A stretch of 64,000 nucleotides of DNA from Stropharia rugosoannulata (lineage: Eukaryota; Basidiomycota; Agaricomycetes; Agaricales; Strophariaceae). The notes below the pieces were generated by a model that saw nothing but the letters and a program-made list of their open reading frames with translations, did not search any database and was not told the origin of the DNA. Location of the stretch: contig JANCIK010000001.1 of assembly GCA_028532985.1 (NCBI GenBank), positions 2,604,001-2,668,000 of the forward strand, written 5' to 3'. A program made the position numbers and the translations under genes. Of the stretch, positions 1 to 10,540 are shown piece after piece; positions within the stretch are counted from its first letter, which is position 1; each line of letters begins with the position of its first letter.

Positions 1-1877
1 AAATGTGTGTAAGTGGTATATGTGTCTATTATTGGATAACAAAGTACTACTGTGAGTCCGCGCTGTATTCATCCGGTTGACCCTTTCTCATGAAATAATT
101 TTAGCGGGCGCTATTGTTTTTACGATCATAGCCATACTGTCCATTGTCTCTTACTTTGGATTTCGGTCTCGCATACCTCTGGCGTCCCTGCTGCTACAGG
201 TTGTGATGGATGTTTCCAAGCATCACACTAGCGTATATGCCGTTGCCTTTGCAGCGCTCTTCTTACAAGCAGCGCTTGCAGTGTAAGCTCAAACTTAACA
301 ATTCCCACATACCTATTTTCTTAACGATAATTTTTTTTAATAATTTTTTTGAACAGGTGGTTCACGTTCACGACAATAGCGACGTATGTCCTTCCCAATT
401 TCCTGGTAATATTAACTAACTTGACTAACCCTCCGTGCAGATATTCTAAATGGACTCCCGGTAACCCGTGTAAGACAAGAAGACTCTTGTATTCCGCGGA
501 CTTTAGTAATGTCTTATTTGTAGCATGCGATACTTCCAATTGCTCTTCTGGGAAAGTCGCTGGTCTTATCTTCTTCGAGACTTTTTCTTTCTTGTGGACT
601 TCGCAAGTCATCGCCAACATTTCGTTATCGACTCTGGCCGGCGGGCCTTATGGATCGTGGTATTATTTCGGACCTCGCGAACTCGGTCAGATGGTAATAA
701 TGCATTTCTACTCGTCATTCGTGGCGTTGACACTTGCTTAATAAAAGCCCAAACATCCAACGTTATCTGCGTTCGGGCGTGCATCTACTCTCTCCCTTGG
801 ATCTATTGCTTTTGGCTCCCTCATTGTCACGATACTGGACGTATTACGCTTGATTCTTAACGCCGCTCAAAACAACGCCAATGCAGACGGGCATCGTAAG
901 TCGTCTTATTTAAGTTTAAATCATTCATTTATTTCAGTGATCCCAGCCGTGGAAGCTTGTCTTGCCTGTTGTGCATCTTGTTTCGTTGGCATACTACAAA
1001 ATTTGGTAGAATACTTCAATAGGTATATTTTTCATGTTACGTCGCTTACTTCGTTTGACTAAAATCATATAGATATGCTTATATTGAAATAGGTCCTTGG
1101 CTCTCTCGTGATGAAGTTGCTGTATTGACATCTAGAAACAGCATTGTATGGGAAGCCATATATTACGGCCGCCAAAGATACTTGGAGGCTCTTCCGCGAC
1201 AGAGGTTAATACAGAATCAGTGTAAGTTGATCCAACGCACTTCCTGACATGCGATTACTCTATAGGTATTGATGCTCTTGTGAACGATTCACTGGTCAGC
1301 ATGAGTGAGTCACTGCTCAGAATAGTGCCCAAATATGATTGATTTATTTCTTATTTCTTCTTCTTTTAGCTATGACGTGGGGCTCATATCTTGTTGGTCT
1401 GCTCTGTTCGCTCTTCGGATACTTGTACCTAAGAAGTGAGCATCCTGTTTTTGTCCGCCATGCATCCGATTCATAACTTCTCAAAGTCACGGCACCTTCG
1501 TACAATGTCAGTGGACAATACACGGCACCCGTTATAATCTTCTCGTTCTTCATTGGCCTTGTTTGCTGTAAGTCTACTTACTCGCATCAGAATCTCACTA
1601 CTTATATGTTATGACGCTGCAGGTCTAACAATAACCTCGTCGATTGAGGCTGGCGTTTCGACAATGTGAGTACAGCACTTAACTTTGATAGAAAGTCTAC
1701 TAAATCCCTCGACGAGCAGCTTTGTGGGACTTGGAGAGGACCCGCAGGTTCTGGCTATTCGCGCGCCAGCTCTGTTTGCTGTAAGGTCCAGTCAACCGCC
1801 ATTGTTTTGCCCTGCTAATTTGGGTTCAGCTCATCGCTCAAACATACCCTGATGTAACAAGAGGAATCTCTGGTTAA
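1..1877 (+). CDS. PNS1: Pns1/CTL-type choline transporter-like protein, 5' end outside window
   Basis: C-terminal part of a plasma-membrane choline-transporter-like protein (SLC44/CTL, fungal Pns1); its transported substrate in fungi is uncertain. Joined exons 1-51, 105-282, 357-383, 441-469, 524-693, 748-895, 947-1022, 1073-1092, 1142-1204, 1266-1304, 1370-1435, 1487-1567, 1623-1665, 1720-1780 and 1830-1877 keep one open frame, with phases agreeing at every junction. They give family blocks such as QVVMDVSKHH, LWTSQVIANI, GGPYGSWYYFGPRE, LILNAAQNNANADGHPVEAC, DALVNDSLVSM and GLGEDPQVLAIRAPALFA, with several hydrophobic spans. The C-terminal family signature is complete and the stop is at 1875-1877. 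The N-terminus lies upstream of the window. The gene is very intron-dense: 14 introns in 1.9 kb, and one exon of only 20 nt. Confidence 0.93.
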
Positions 1878-2893
1878 TGAACTGACGCTGGTTATTTTGC
1901 TCTGATAACGATTACGAATGCACGACACGGACTGTTTGCGGACTGTATGGACTCTTGATTTAATCTGCATTGACAGCGTCCAAATGTGTTTTGTTAGCTA
2001 AGATGTAATGGCAGTACTCGAGCGCGTACATGCATCTACTTAGATCTTAGCCAGGTCCAGTATCTGATCACCGTGCTGAAAGCTAAGGTCCCACACGTCC
2101 AGAAGTACTCCTAATTCGGTATTTTCGCAACATGCGTAAACATATCAGCAGCGATTGCGACCGGGATGTTGCTCCAATGTTGAGACAATACCAATGAATC
2201 CCAAAATCTTGATAATTAGATAACGCTCCGAGTCAGGCGTCATATACGAGTCATTTTACATGCATACCGTATTTACAATTAATTCTCAAAATCACTTTGT
2301 TAATCTGTTCAGTTCCTGTATGATTCGAAGAAAGAGCAATTGCTCAGTATGGGAGTGCACTGAGCAATTAGACGCACCAGAAGACCTGGCCAACTAGACG
2401 ATCAAAGACGAATTTAAATACCTACTTATACCACCAAATAAAAGCTACAAAATAAACAGCATTCAGACATTTGACCGAAATGAAGAGAAAACGTTCTGGG
2501 ATGTAACCGACAAATTTCCTGGAAGCCTACTAAAAATCGAGTTAGAGTTAGAGTACGATTTCAAAAGAGGACTAGTAATTCCCACAATCCAAGATATTCA
2601 GATTTTGTCGTAAATAAATAACTTGTCATATAACAATAACCATATAGCGAGATTTCCTTTTTTATTCGTCTTTCAGCGCGGTTTAAGGAGACGGGACGGC
2701 GACCCTTCATCTGTAATGTCGACCAAAATGATGACTCTTTTGTACTTTGTGTCATGTCCTTTAGAGAACGATTGAAGTTTGCCGCGGCCGTTCGGCACCA
2801 TCTGCCGGCGCAGCTGCCTACAATGAGACACATGCCCTCAATCCTTACTCCTGCTTACCTTCAACTTACCTTTCTTCGTAACAGATTCTTGAA
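1878..2893. other. Intergenic, no gene seen
   Basis: About 1 kb between the Pns1-like stop and the next start. The only longer ORF (minus strand, 2561-2833) has no family-like composition and no credible splice partners. It presumably holds the Pns1 3' region and the promoter of the downstream four-helix gene. I saw no repeat or RNA gene. Confidence 0.6.
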
Positions 2894-3760
2894 ATGCGCA
2901 AGACTTCATACTACTTAACATTTGTGGCTCTAGTTGTAGTTGCTGCTATAGTATGTGAAATATTATCTCATGAGCCCAACGCCCAGTAAACCCCTTAACA
3001 TAGAATATTATCTCCGCCAGGAGGCCAGACTGGTACGCATTGCGCTTCAATACGCTTTGCTGCTCCTGATCATTCACATCATTTACAGGCTTGTAGTCCG
3101 TTACGAAGAAGTTTTGTATACCAAAGTCACCGTTACGTATGGTCTTACGCAGCGTTGTGAACTTACCGTCTCTGAAATGCCTGGTTCCTCGCCTGAGGAT
3201 GGCAGCATCTCATACCGGAAGTACCAATGCCGAAGCTTCCCTGGTAGCGTCACAGATAGATGCGAGAAGGAGAACAAGGCTTTTTGTGCTGCATGGACAA
3301 CTGCTGGATATCTCGACCAGATGGCTCTGGGATTCGCGGGTGTCTCTCTGGTAGCTATTATGTTTGGAGTCAGTACCCACTCACGGAGACGGAGAATATG
3401 GAGAGCTGTAGTCGGCCTAATTCTATTAACGGGTTAGGATTTTATTCTAATATTACGAGTGCTGGTTTGACAACTTGCTTCTTCAGCTGCCTCACAAATT
3501 ACGACGTTTGGGATTATCACCGACCTTTATCGTACTTCAAGTTATCCGACGTTTGAGCGAGCCCGGCCTGGTAACTAAGAATGTTCTTACGCAGCTTAAC
3601 CTGACTGTTATTTTCTTAAGGTACCGCATATGTCCTGCACACTGTTGCTTGGGTGTCCAGTATTCTGGTCGCGACGGCCGTTATTTTGACTGGTGTATCT
3701 GCCGATGCAGGACATAGATGGGCGGCAGGAAATCGTGCATATACAGCAATCCTAGCATAA
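2894..3760 (+). CDS. Four-transmembrane fungal protein, function unknown
   Basis: Exons 2894-2950, 3004-3032, 3089-3432, 3487-3570 and 3621-3760 sum to 654 nt, an exact frame encoding 217 residues. The protein starts MRKTSYYLTFVAL (helix 1). A loop of about 100 residues follows (RPDWLVVRYEEVLYTKVTV) with cysteines in RCEL, YQCRSF, DRCEK and AFCAAW. Then come helix 2 (DQMALGFAGVSLVAIMFGV), helix 3 (AVVGLILLTAASQITTFGI) and helix 4 (TVAWVSSILVATAVILTGV). The plan resembles the SUR7/PalI-like and claudin-like tetraspan group: one large extracytosolic Cys loop, then three helices. I recall close basidiomycete relatives only as uncharacterised proteins. A role in the plasma membrane or in pH or wall sensing would be inference from the fold plan alone. 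The ATG at 2894 starts helix 1 directly. Confidence 0.85.
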
Positions 3761-3882
3761 TCGTTCATTTTACTCCGTGGAGATTACAGTACATATATCT
3801 ATTGCGTCGAAGGAGAAGTGTCCACTGTTATGATCTGTGTAGCCTCATACGTATATCGTCCAGATGTACAATATGTAGGCAA

Positions 3883-5632
3883 TTAAGGCATTCCCTGCCT
3901 TATATTATCAAACTTACTTTCGTCGTAAACTAGCCAGTTCTGGCTTGTCTCAAGGCTGCCCATATTGTTTTTCACAGTGGCAACCAGGCTACTGCCTGGC
4001 TGAGGATCTTTGCCCGCTCCGGCTTCCATACCTTCCCTTTGTGATCCCTTATCCCCACTCAGCTCCCAAAACATGCTGCCTCCTAAGCTCTCCTGCTTGA
4101 TATACTGGCCTTTCAGTTTACCAACCTCCTCGCTGTCGTAACTGATCATTTCTTTCTTGCCAGTGTCGTATGACCAACTTGCGACTGATGTCTTGTCCAG
4201 TTTCACTGAGGAGCCTGGCAGAGGTAGAGCACGATAGTCGTATACACCGGCTTCCCATGTACCAGAGCCTATCCCAGAGAAGGGATAGCCAGGGCCTTCA
4301 GCGTTGAGGAATGACCGACCGTACAATGGAATTCCGAGGATAAGCTTCTCCCGTTTCACGCCCTTCTCGATGTACCAATTGACAGCTACGGATGCACTGA
4401 TGGGTCCACCATACAGATTAGCTTGGTGGTTAGCAATGGAGTCCCAAGAACCGGCTAGTACGATATTTGTTAGCTTCTCGATACATGGAGTAGTCGAAAG
4501 CACACTAACAAAAGTCGTAAGCCATCAAATTCCAGAAGTCCAACGACTTGTCCATGTCGACCACATGAAGCTTGTTATAATTATCAGGACCGCACGGAGC
4601 AGCAATCTGAGATACCGTAAGTGGAGAGAACGACATACTTGAATACTTCAAGCCAACGCACTGTGAGAAGGAACTTGCAGCCAGATCCCTTCTTGGCGGC
4701 ATGCGCGTCCAGCGCCTGTCTCATTTCGGCCAGAAGCGAGACATATCCACGCGCCTGCGCGTCGTCGGCGGGATATTCATAATCTACGTCAAGCCCGTCT
4801 AAACCGTAATCTTCAAGAAGCTTGACCGAGCTTTCGACAAATTTGGCGCGAAGGGCGGGGTTGATTACAACAGGGTTGAAAGACGAAGAATAGGTCCAAC
4901 CTCCGATGCTGAGCAGAATTTTGAGATGGCGGTTCTCTTTCTTTAGTTTATATATGGCCTTGAGGTTTCCGTACAGGTTGGTTCCGACGTCATTCCAAGA
5001 ATCACCCGGGTAATGGATATCTTGGTCTGCCCACAGATCGGACAGATAGACTTCACCGGTGTCCGGTTTGATATTTGCGAAAGCATACAGAATGTGACTG
5101 AAAGAATCAATCAAAGTGTCGAACAAAATTAAAGAGTAAGCATACGTCAAATCCTTCGCAGGAATAAGGGATGGCGGAAACTTGCGGCCATAGATTCCCC
5201 TGCAATGCAACACGATGTAAGTAAGGTGACTGTGGTCTTATCTGGCACTCTATATCTACCAGTTTACGAAACTATTAGCGTCAACTAAGTCAGCAAGCTG
5301 TTGCGGACGCCGGACGCCGGAGAGAGTTTGTGCACGCACTATCCGACACTGTATTTCCCGTCACAAGGCATGCCTGAACAGAGTTCAATCTTTTTCTGGT
5401 TACTTTCGTCGACGGAATTGTTGTCAGAGGGAAGGGGATACTTGATTGAATACCGCCCGAATATAAAGACGACGAAGACAAAAGCGATAGCAAGGAACGC
5501 TCGACGACGGGTGATTAAAGGTGACCCTGATCGTAGTGATCCTGTGTGGTCAACGTTTGATTGGGAAACGTTTTCTAAGGGTACGTGTTCGTTTTCAGAT
5601 GAAGGGACAGGCTGGTAAGCTGTGTGGGGCAT
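3883..5632 (-). CDS. Membrane-anchored GH18 chitinase-like protein
   Basis: Exons on the minus strand: 5632-5340, 5271-5260 (12 nt), 5199-5146, 5097-4662, 4606-4510 and 4454-3883. They sum to 1464 nt (487 residues) in frame. The GH18 barrel starts at YSVGYFVNWGIYGRKF (beta-1, assembled across three exons). It continues with [10 protein letters not shown] (beta-3) and the catalytic [10 protein letters not shown] (DxxDxDxE with the proton-donor Glu present), then [20 protein letters not shown] and a late [11 protein letters not shown]18 chitinases hydrolyse beta-1,4-GlcNAc polymers. There is no cleavable signal peptide. Instead a polar N-terminus of about 45 residues precedes one hydrophobic helix ([15 protein letters not shown]), so it reads as a type II membrane protein with the enzyme outside the cytosol, perhaps acting on the cell's own wall. 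The longer frame to 5650 opens with TTG; the first ATG is at 5632. Activity is inferred from the intact motif. Confidence 0.9.
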
Positions 5633-5973
5633 GTCATGGAGTCGTAACAACGTTTATAAGTAGACCAAGTTGGACAGCCACAAAGCAACTGCGTGGCACA
5701 GCCCATCAAGGCTGCGCCCAAAGAGTACTTCCCGGGCAGAGACCTTTCTCCATGCTTCAAATCAGGTAAGACATGCATAGTAGTCCGCTCAATAACGCGA
5801 TGCATGTTTCGTTTAACCAAACTAATATTTTGTCACAGCCGGGGACAGGTGCAACCAAGGTGCAGCCATCACTTCGGGTACTTACTCGGGCTCTTGGCGT
5901 TTGAAAAAAGCGGAATGAAAGATTATGTGAATTAGAAGAATCCCTTTACTACTTTACAAGTTCATATGTCGAC
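5633..5973. other. Intergenic
   Basis: Short stretch upstream of the chitinase start and downstream of the DUF6533 gene; both genes are read on the minus strand. Small ORFs on both strands lack any protein-family character. It presumably carries the chitinase promoter. No clear TATA element was seen. Confidence 0.5.
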
Positions 5974-7764
5974 CTAGACAGCCACTCGGCTTAAATCTTC
6001 CAGGCTGAGATCCTCCATTTCTTTCCCGTCAAGAAAGGAATTGAGTTGCTCGCCCAGGTTTCCAACTGTGAAAAATGGAACGACACCAGACCGAGTTTGC
6101 TGGGTAAAGTGTACAGAAGTAAATAATATACTTGTTGATGTCGATGTTCCATTGGTCTTGGCCATAAATGAGCCGGTCCTTGTTGACTCAGTGTTAGCGC
6201 GCGGCGGAGAGGGCCGAAGGTTGAGTTGTAGCCGAGATATCATAATCGACGTTAGAATCTGGCTGAAGCTGGAAGTATAAATCAGTAATAATAATAAAAA
6301 GTTGTACTATATCGGCTTCATAACTTACCTTGCGCCCACAGCTTTCAAGTCTTTGAAAGCTAGCTGAAGATGTGCACAAAGATGTAATAACGTCATTTAA
6401 GAATTATTCGACAAACAAGTAATACGCACGAAGTAAATCAGTGTATTCATCAGGTTAACACCGAAAATAACAAAGAAATACAAGGTGCCGTCCCTTAGCA
6501 TGATTTGCATGACACTGAACGTGAGTTATCATTACTATGTAGAAATCGGTAAAGCGGTGCTGAATTCAAGGGACTTACGTCATTCGTCCATGTCTCCGCA
6601 TATACCACACAGCTCTCCAAACAGTTAAAACAAAAATACATGTGTCGGTAACAAGGGGTGCACCCCATAATGCGGCTTAATAGGCATGTTGGTTGAATCA
6701 ATCTCCGCAAGGAAAAGTTTCACTTACCAAAAAACGAGTTTTTTCCAGTGAGTACACAACCTGTTCATTCACATGGGAGACACATGTTATTAAAAATAAG
6801 GAAGCCTTCGGAAATATCAGAGAATGCATACCTGGAAACCCGGGTGGTTGCGGTACGCCTACAAAAAAAGTTAGAACAGAGAAAGAACGACCGCAAGGAG
6901 CTACTCACGCATGCCAGTGTGAACTGCCCATCCTGAGACGATAACCTGTCCACTGAGCACTAGCAGTAAAAATGCCAGAATATTTTTGTTTCCCAGATAT
7001 AGAGCATACACCCGTAGTATCAGGATGACTATGCACATCGGTAAGCCGTTGTTGTACTTATATGCGATTGGAACTCTTCACTAACGTTCAGCAACTAAAT
7101 CTGCGTTTTAGTTTTTGCAAAAATCTGAGCTCGAAGAGACAAACCTGCTACAAGCGATGTTGTAGCCGCACCAGCAAACTTGACATATCGACGGCACCTT
7201 ACATTGTGGGGTCGAGACTTCAGATGCTGTTCACGACTCCGCCTAAGATCTTAGCAAGTGACATACATCTATAGTAAGTAAATGAGCGCTTTATACGAAG
7301 TATCAAAAATGTAGAAGTGCGCACAGAATCTGACCAGGTGGTCTCATGGAATGCTTGTTCCTCTTTCAATTATCAAACTTTATTTTGCAACATGGCCGAC
7401 TCACCAACTTGAATCACAATATATTGAAGATGTGTAACGTAACGGTTGAGGTAGAACAATAGTGTAGGCAACGTAAATGGACGTGACCATATTTTATCGA
7501 CCTGACAAGCTTAAGTTGGCGAGTCAAGTAAATAGTCGTCATCGAGCACCTCTTCGCCGAGAGTTAACACTGTTCGAGGTTGAGCGATTCATAATGATAA
7601 TAGGGGCAGATCGCTCACAATGATCATAAAGGAGCATCACATAATTTGATGTGTGGAATTCATAATTCCCCAACCTATCCAAGTGTAATCCAAGTGAGTA
7701 ATATGTGGGGAAAACTTAAGCAAACTCACAGATGAGCAAAGGCTACTGGTATCGGTGTTGGCAT
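5974..7764 (-). CDS. DUF6533-type seven-helix membrane protein
   Basis: Heavily spliced minus-strand gene. The start at 7764 gives MPTPIPVAFAHLLGNYEF. Next is the DUF6533 signature YVMLLYDHLLTLGEEVDKIW (joined across 7589-7640), then LFYLNRYVTHLQYIVIQV, RRYVKFAGAATTSLV, ILILRVYALYLGNKN, the helix LAFLLLVLSGQVIVSGWAV, WGAPLVTDTCIFVLTVWRA, RDGTLYFFVIFGVNLMNTL, and finally ILTSIMISRLQLNLR. A polar tail of about 70 residues ends at 5974. This is the usual order of the large, expanded basidiomycete family of GPCR-like proteins of unknown ligand. A 9-nt micro-exon (7094-7086) contributes VAE to VVAEL. The boundaries of the exon carrying AFHETTW (about 7355-7340) are the least certain. An AT-rich TATATAAT lies about 40 nt upstream of the ATG. 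No ligand or G-protein link can be read from sequence. Confidence 0.87.
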
Positions 7765-9494
7765 GAGTAGACCGTTGAACGACAAGCACTACCCGCGCCC
7801 GCCATTATATATTTCTCGGCGTGTGTGATTAGCTAGCGGTGCATTGCGTTTGTGGGACTGTCAAGCCTATTTTGCCTAAAAATACACCTCCATCTAAGTG
7901 CCTGGATTGATGTTTCCCGGGTTTTGCAGCCTCATGGGGCTTGAATATACCGGTCTTTGTGCTACTTTGCGCCGGTTTACATGATACATCAGCACTGCAA
8001 TTATCAGAGCTACTGCCTAGTGACTTACAAGATTGTGCGAAGCATATGACTGAGAGCTTCAATACATGTTACATATGCACAACAGATGATTCTTTCGTCG
8101 CGGGTGTATGCTTTCGGGGAACAGCTGATACTTCGACCTCCTAACAGGCAGAGCAACAAACGAACACGCGGTCTCTCCTTATACGGCCAGACATTTTTAC
8201 GTTATGTGTGAAAACCAGGACTACAAGTGGTAATAGATCAGAGTTTGTCTTGTTGCAACATCCTCTGGGTAAGAGGTCGGTACATGTAAGGTTTGCGAAA
8301 CGGAATGCCGTAGAAGAACAGGATAAAAACTTCTTACTGCGTCTGATTGTCGATCCGCAGCGGTAAACTAATGCAAGGCACGGCAGGAAAACAGCGCCTT
8401 AGTGCATCGAACAACCTCAGCGCTCAGTGTCAAAGCAGAACTAATAATATATAATGGGTCTGCTTTGGCAACTTTCGAGAAAACCCTCGAAAATGACCAT
8501 TTGATTAATACCAAGTTACCAACAGAGTCAGTTTCGATTGAGGATTGTGCCAGGACAGTGTGTACTTAAGTAAGGCACAGAAAGCTATTCGATACCAGTG
8601 TCGAACATTTAAACAGGATGAGTTGCAGTGTGACCGTTTTCGAGTTCATCATTTAGGGTGCGGCATAGTAATCCGTGCATGATGGTTGCATGATAGTACA
8701 TATATTTTTCCCATCGCACTGCTCGGATCTACCACGGTCCGGTCGTGGCAAATCCTGCCGCAGCTCTGAGCATGCGTCTTGTACTCCATTTACACCGCTC
8801 ATTGACTGCTCTTCGATTATACTTCCATGTAGGACGTGCTACACGTCAGATATGAGAACCCGCGTTTGTTCCGAGCTTGAAGGCCTCAAATGACAGATGA
8901 CAATGCATCTCTAGTAAATCGTCACCGCGCTGTCCACTGAGTCGTTCAACAAAAACATCATGTGTCGGCACCGTTCAGGAATTACCACACATGTTTGTGT
9001 TACATATTTAACCTTTATTACCTCGCAAGATTCACAAGTCTGAATAATTCAGGTACTTAACAGCGGCCTTCAAATAGTTCCTTGTTGTCCCCTTAAGTTA
9101 CTTGAAGTTGAAAATCGACGCTCGGATGGCGTCGTAACACAAATTTCACCCAGCATTATTTGTCTGAAATCCAATGCAACTGAATTGTTCAGGCAACCTA
9201 ATGGACAACTATATCTCCTGATCTAACTCTAGGCAACACATTCAACAGCTTATTTTTGAAAGTGCACCCAGTTTACATATTATTAAGTACACCGACTCTA
9301 ATAATGACACTCTTAATAACCGACAATATTCCTCGACTCCTCTACTCGGAAGTTCTCCGCTAGGCTTGTCTCACTTGTGACCGCTGTGTTGCGCAGAATG
9401 TCCAGCTTAAACCCGTTCATACGCGTATAAAAGGTTGGGATAAGGACATCATTGCTTTGCTTGCTGTCCCCGGAATCGGAATATTGAAGCCAAT
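7765..9494. other. Gene-poor 1.7 kb stretch
   Basis: No ORF here has family-like content; candidates at 7941-8144 and 8675-8893 are short, and at least the former does not open with ATG. The sequence is A+T-rich with many short direct words but no long tandem array, inverted repeat or transposase fragment that I could recognise. Its right end is the promoter of the CBM1 gene. Its left end is upstream of the DUF6533 gene, so the region is a divergent intergenic space. Confidence 0.6.
9426..9432 (+). promoter_or_regulatory. TATA box of the CBM1 gene
   Basis: A canonical TATAAAA lies 63 nt upstream of the ATG at 9495, with a pyrimidine-rich stretch between. The spacing implies a short 5' leader, typical of strongly induced fungal secreted-protein genes. 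The assignment rests on motif and position only. Confidence 0.6.
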
Positions 9495-10368
9495 ATGAAG
9501 TTGCTAGTCGCTTACTTTCTCTCTTTCTCTCTGCTTTGCTATGGTGTCGGTGCTCAGTCTCCCGCGTGGGGGCAATGTGGAGGTCAAGGATGGTGAGTCA
9601 ATTACACAATCGTACCGTCTTCAAAGTATAGAGCGAGAATTAATTAGGTCTGGCGCTACAACATGTGTCACGGGATATACATGCACGTACAGTAATCCCT
9701 GTAAATACTCTCCATCAATTCGTTTCAAAAGTCGTACCTTACAAAACAAAATTCAGATTATTCGCAATGCTTACCTGGCACGGCTAGCGTGACTTCACAA
9801 TCAAGCACGACCCAAACAACTAGCACAACTGCAGCACCTACCGTAACAGTACCATCAACAACAAGCTCGATTGGATCTCCAACGACCACGTCCACTGGTG
9901 CTACACCCACAGGGTCTCAAATTCGTACTGATTCGGACCCAGTTTATCATTTCTATCTCCAGGATAACGGTTGGTGCTATCACTTTTGATTATTCGGGGT
10001 CCGGATTGAAAATAACCCATGCTTTCATAGGTGGTGTTCCAGTTCTTGGACCTGAAGCCTCCGCAGGGTTATTCACTATCAACGACACGATCACTTTGAA
10101 CCAGCCGGATGGATCTGTTTTGTACCTGAACTTAGGCACAAGCGGAACGGCGTCCTATCAAGCATTGACTTTTGGAACCACTGCAACAACGACCGACTGG
10201 GGTCTAGAAGGCGACACAATTATCACAACGAACCCCAGGCAATTGAATTTCATTGCATGTGCCACGACCGACCCGAACTTCTACAGCTTATATTTACAAA
10301 ATGGAAATGATACTCCAGCCGGTGCAAGCTGTACTCTACAGACTATACACTTGCCCTGCTTGTGCTAG
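9495..10368 (+). CDS. Secreted CBM1 protein with an unassigned C-terminal domain
   Basis: Exons 9495-9592, 9648-9700, 9757-9969 and 10031-10368 sum to 702 nt (233 residues) in frame. A signal peptide (MKLLVAYFLSFSLLCYGVGAQ) is followed by a complete fungal cellulose-binding module. Its parts are PAWGQCGGQGW, SGATTCVTGYTCTY and SNPYYSQCLPG, with four cysteines and the aromatic residues of the flat binding face. A linker of about 50 residues rich in Ser and Thr follows, then a domain of about 125 residues starting DPVYHFYLQDNGG. That domain contains GVPVLGPEASAGLFTI, SVLYLNLGTSGTASYQAL, TDWGLEGD and PRQLNFIAC and ends HLPCLC. I recognise the domain as recurring behind CBM1 in other Agaricomycetes but know no activity for it. 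It is not an obvious glycoside hydrolase, esterase or LPMO: there is no N-terminal His after signal cleavage. It probably acts on plant cell wall. Confidence 0.9.
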
Positions 10369-10540
10369 GCTATCATTCGTACGCACTCATTATAGAAAGA
10401 TCACCGTTGCAACCGTAATTACTTGTGTTCAAAATATGTGTGTTGAAAGCAGCAACAGCCAAATGGCTATCCATTTGTACATGCCTTACTCAATCTAAAC
10501 ATATCTTATGTGTATGTTTTGCAAACTACTAAGACCACAT

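Noticed and set aside
7941..8144. Small secreted-protein-like ORF in the 1.7 kb gap
   Set aside because: Does not begin with ATG, has no convincing signal peptide and no splice-consistent extension.
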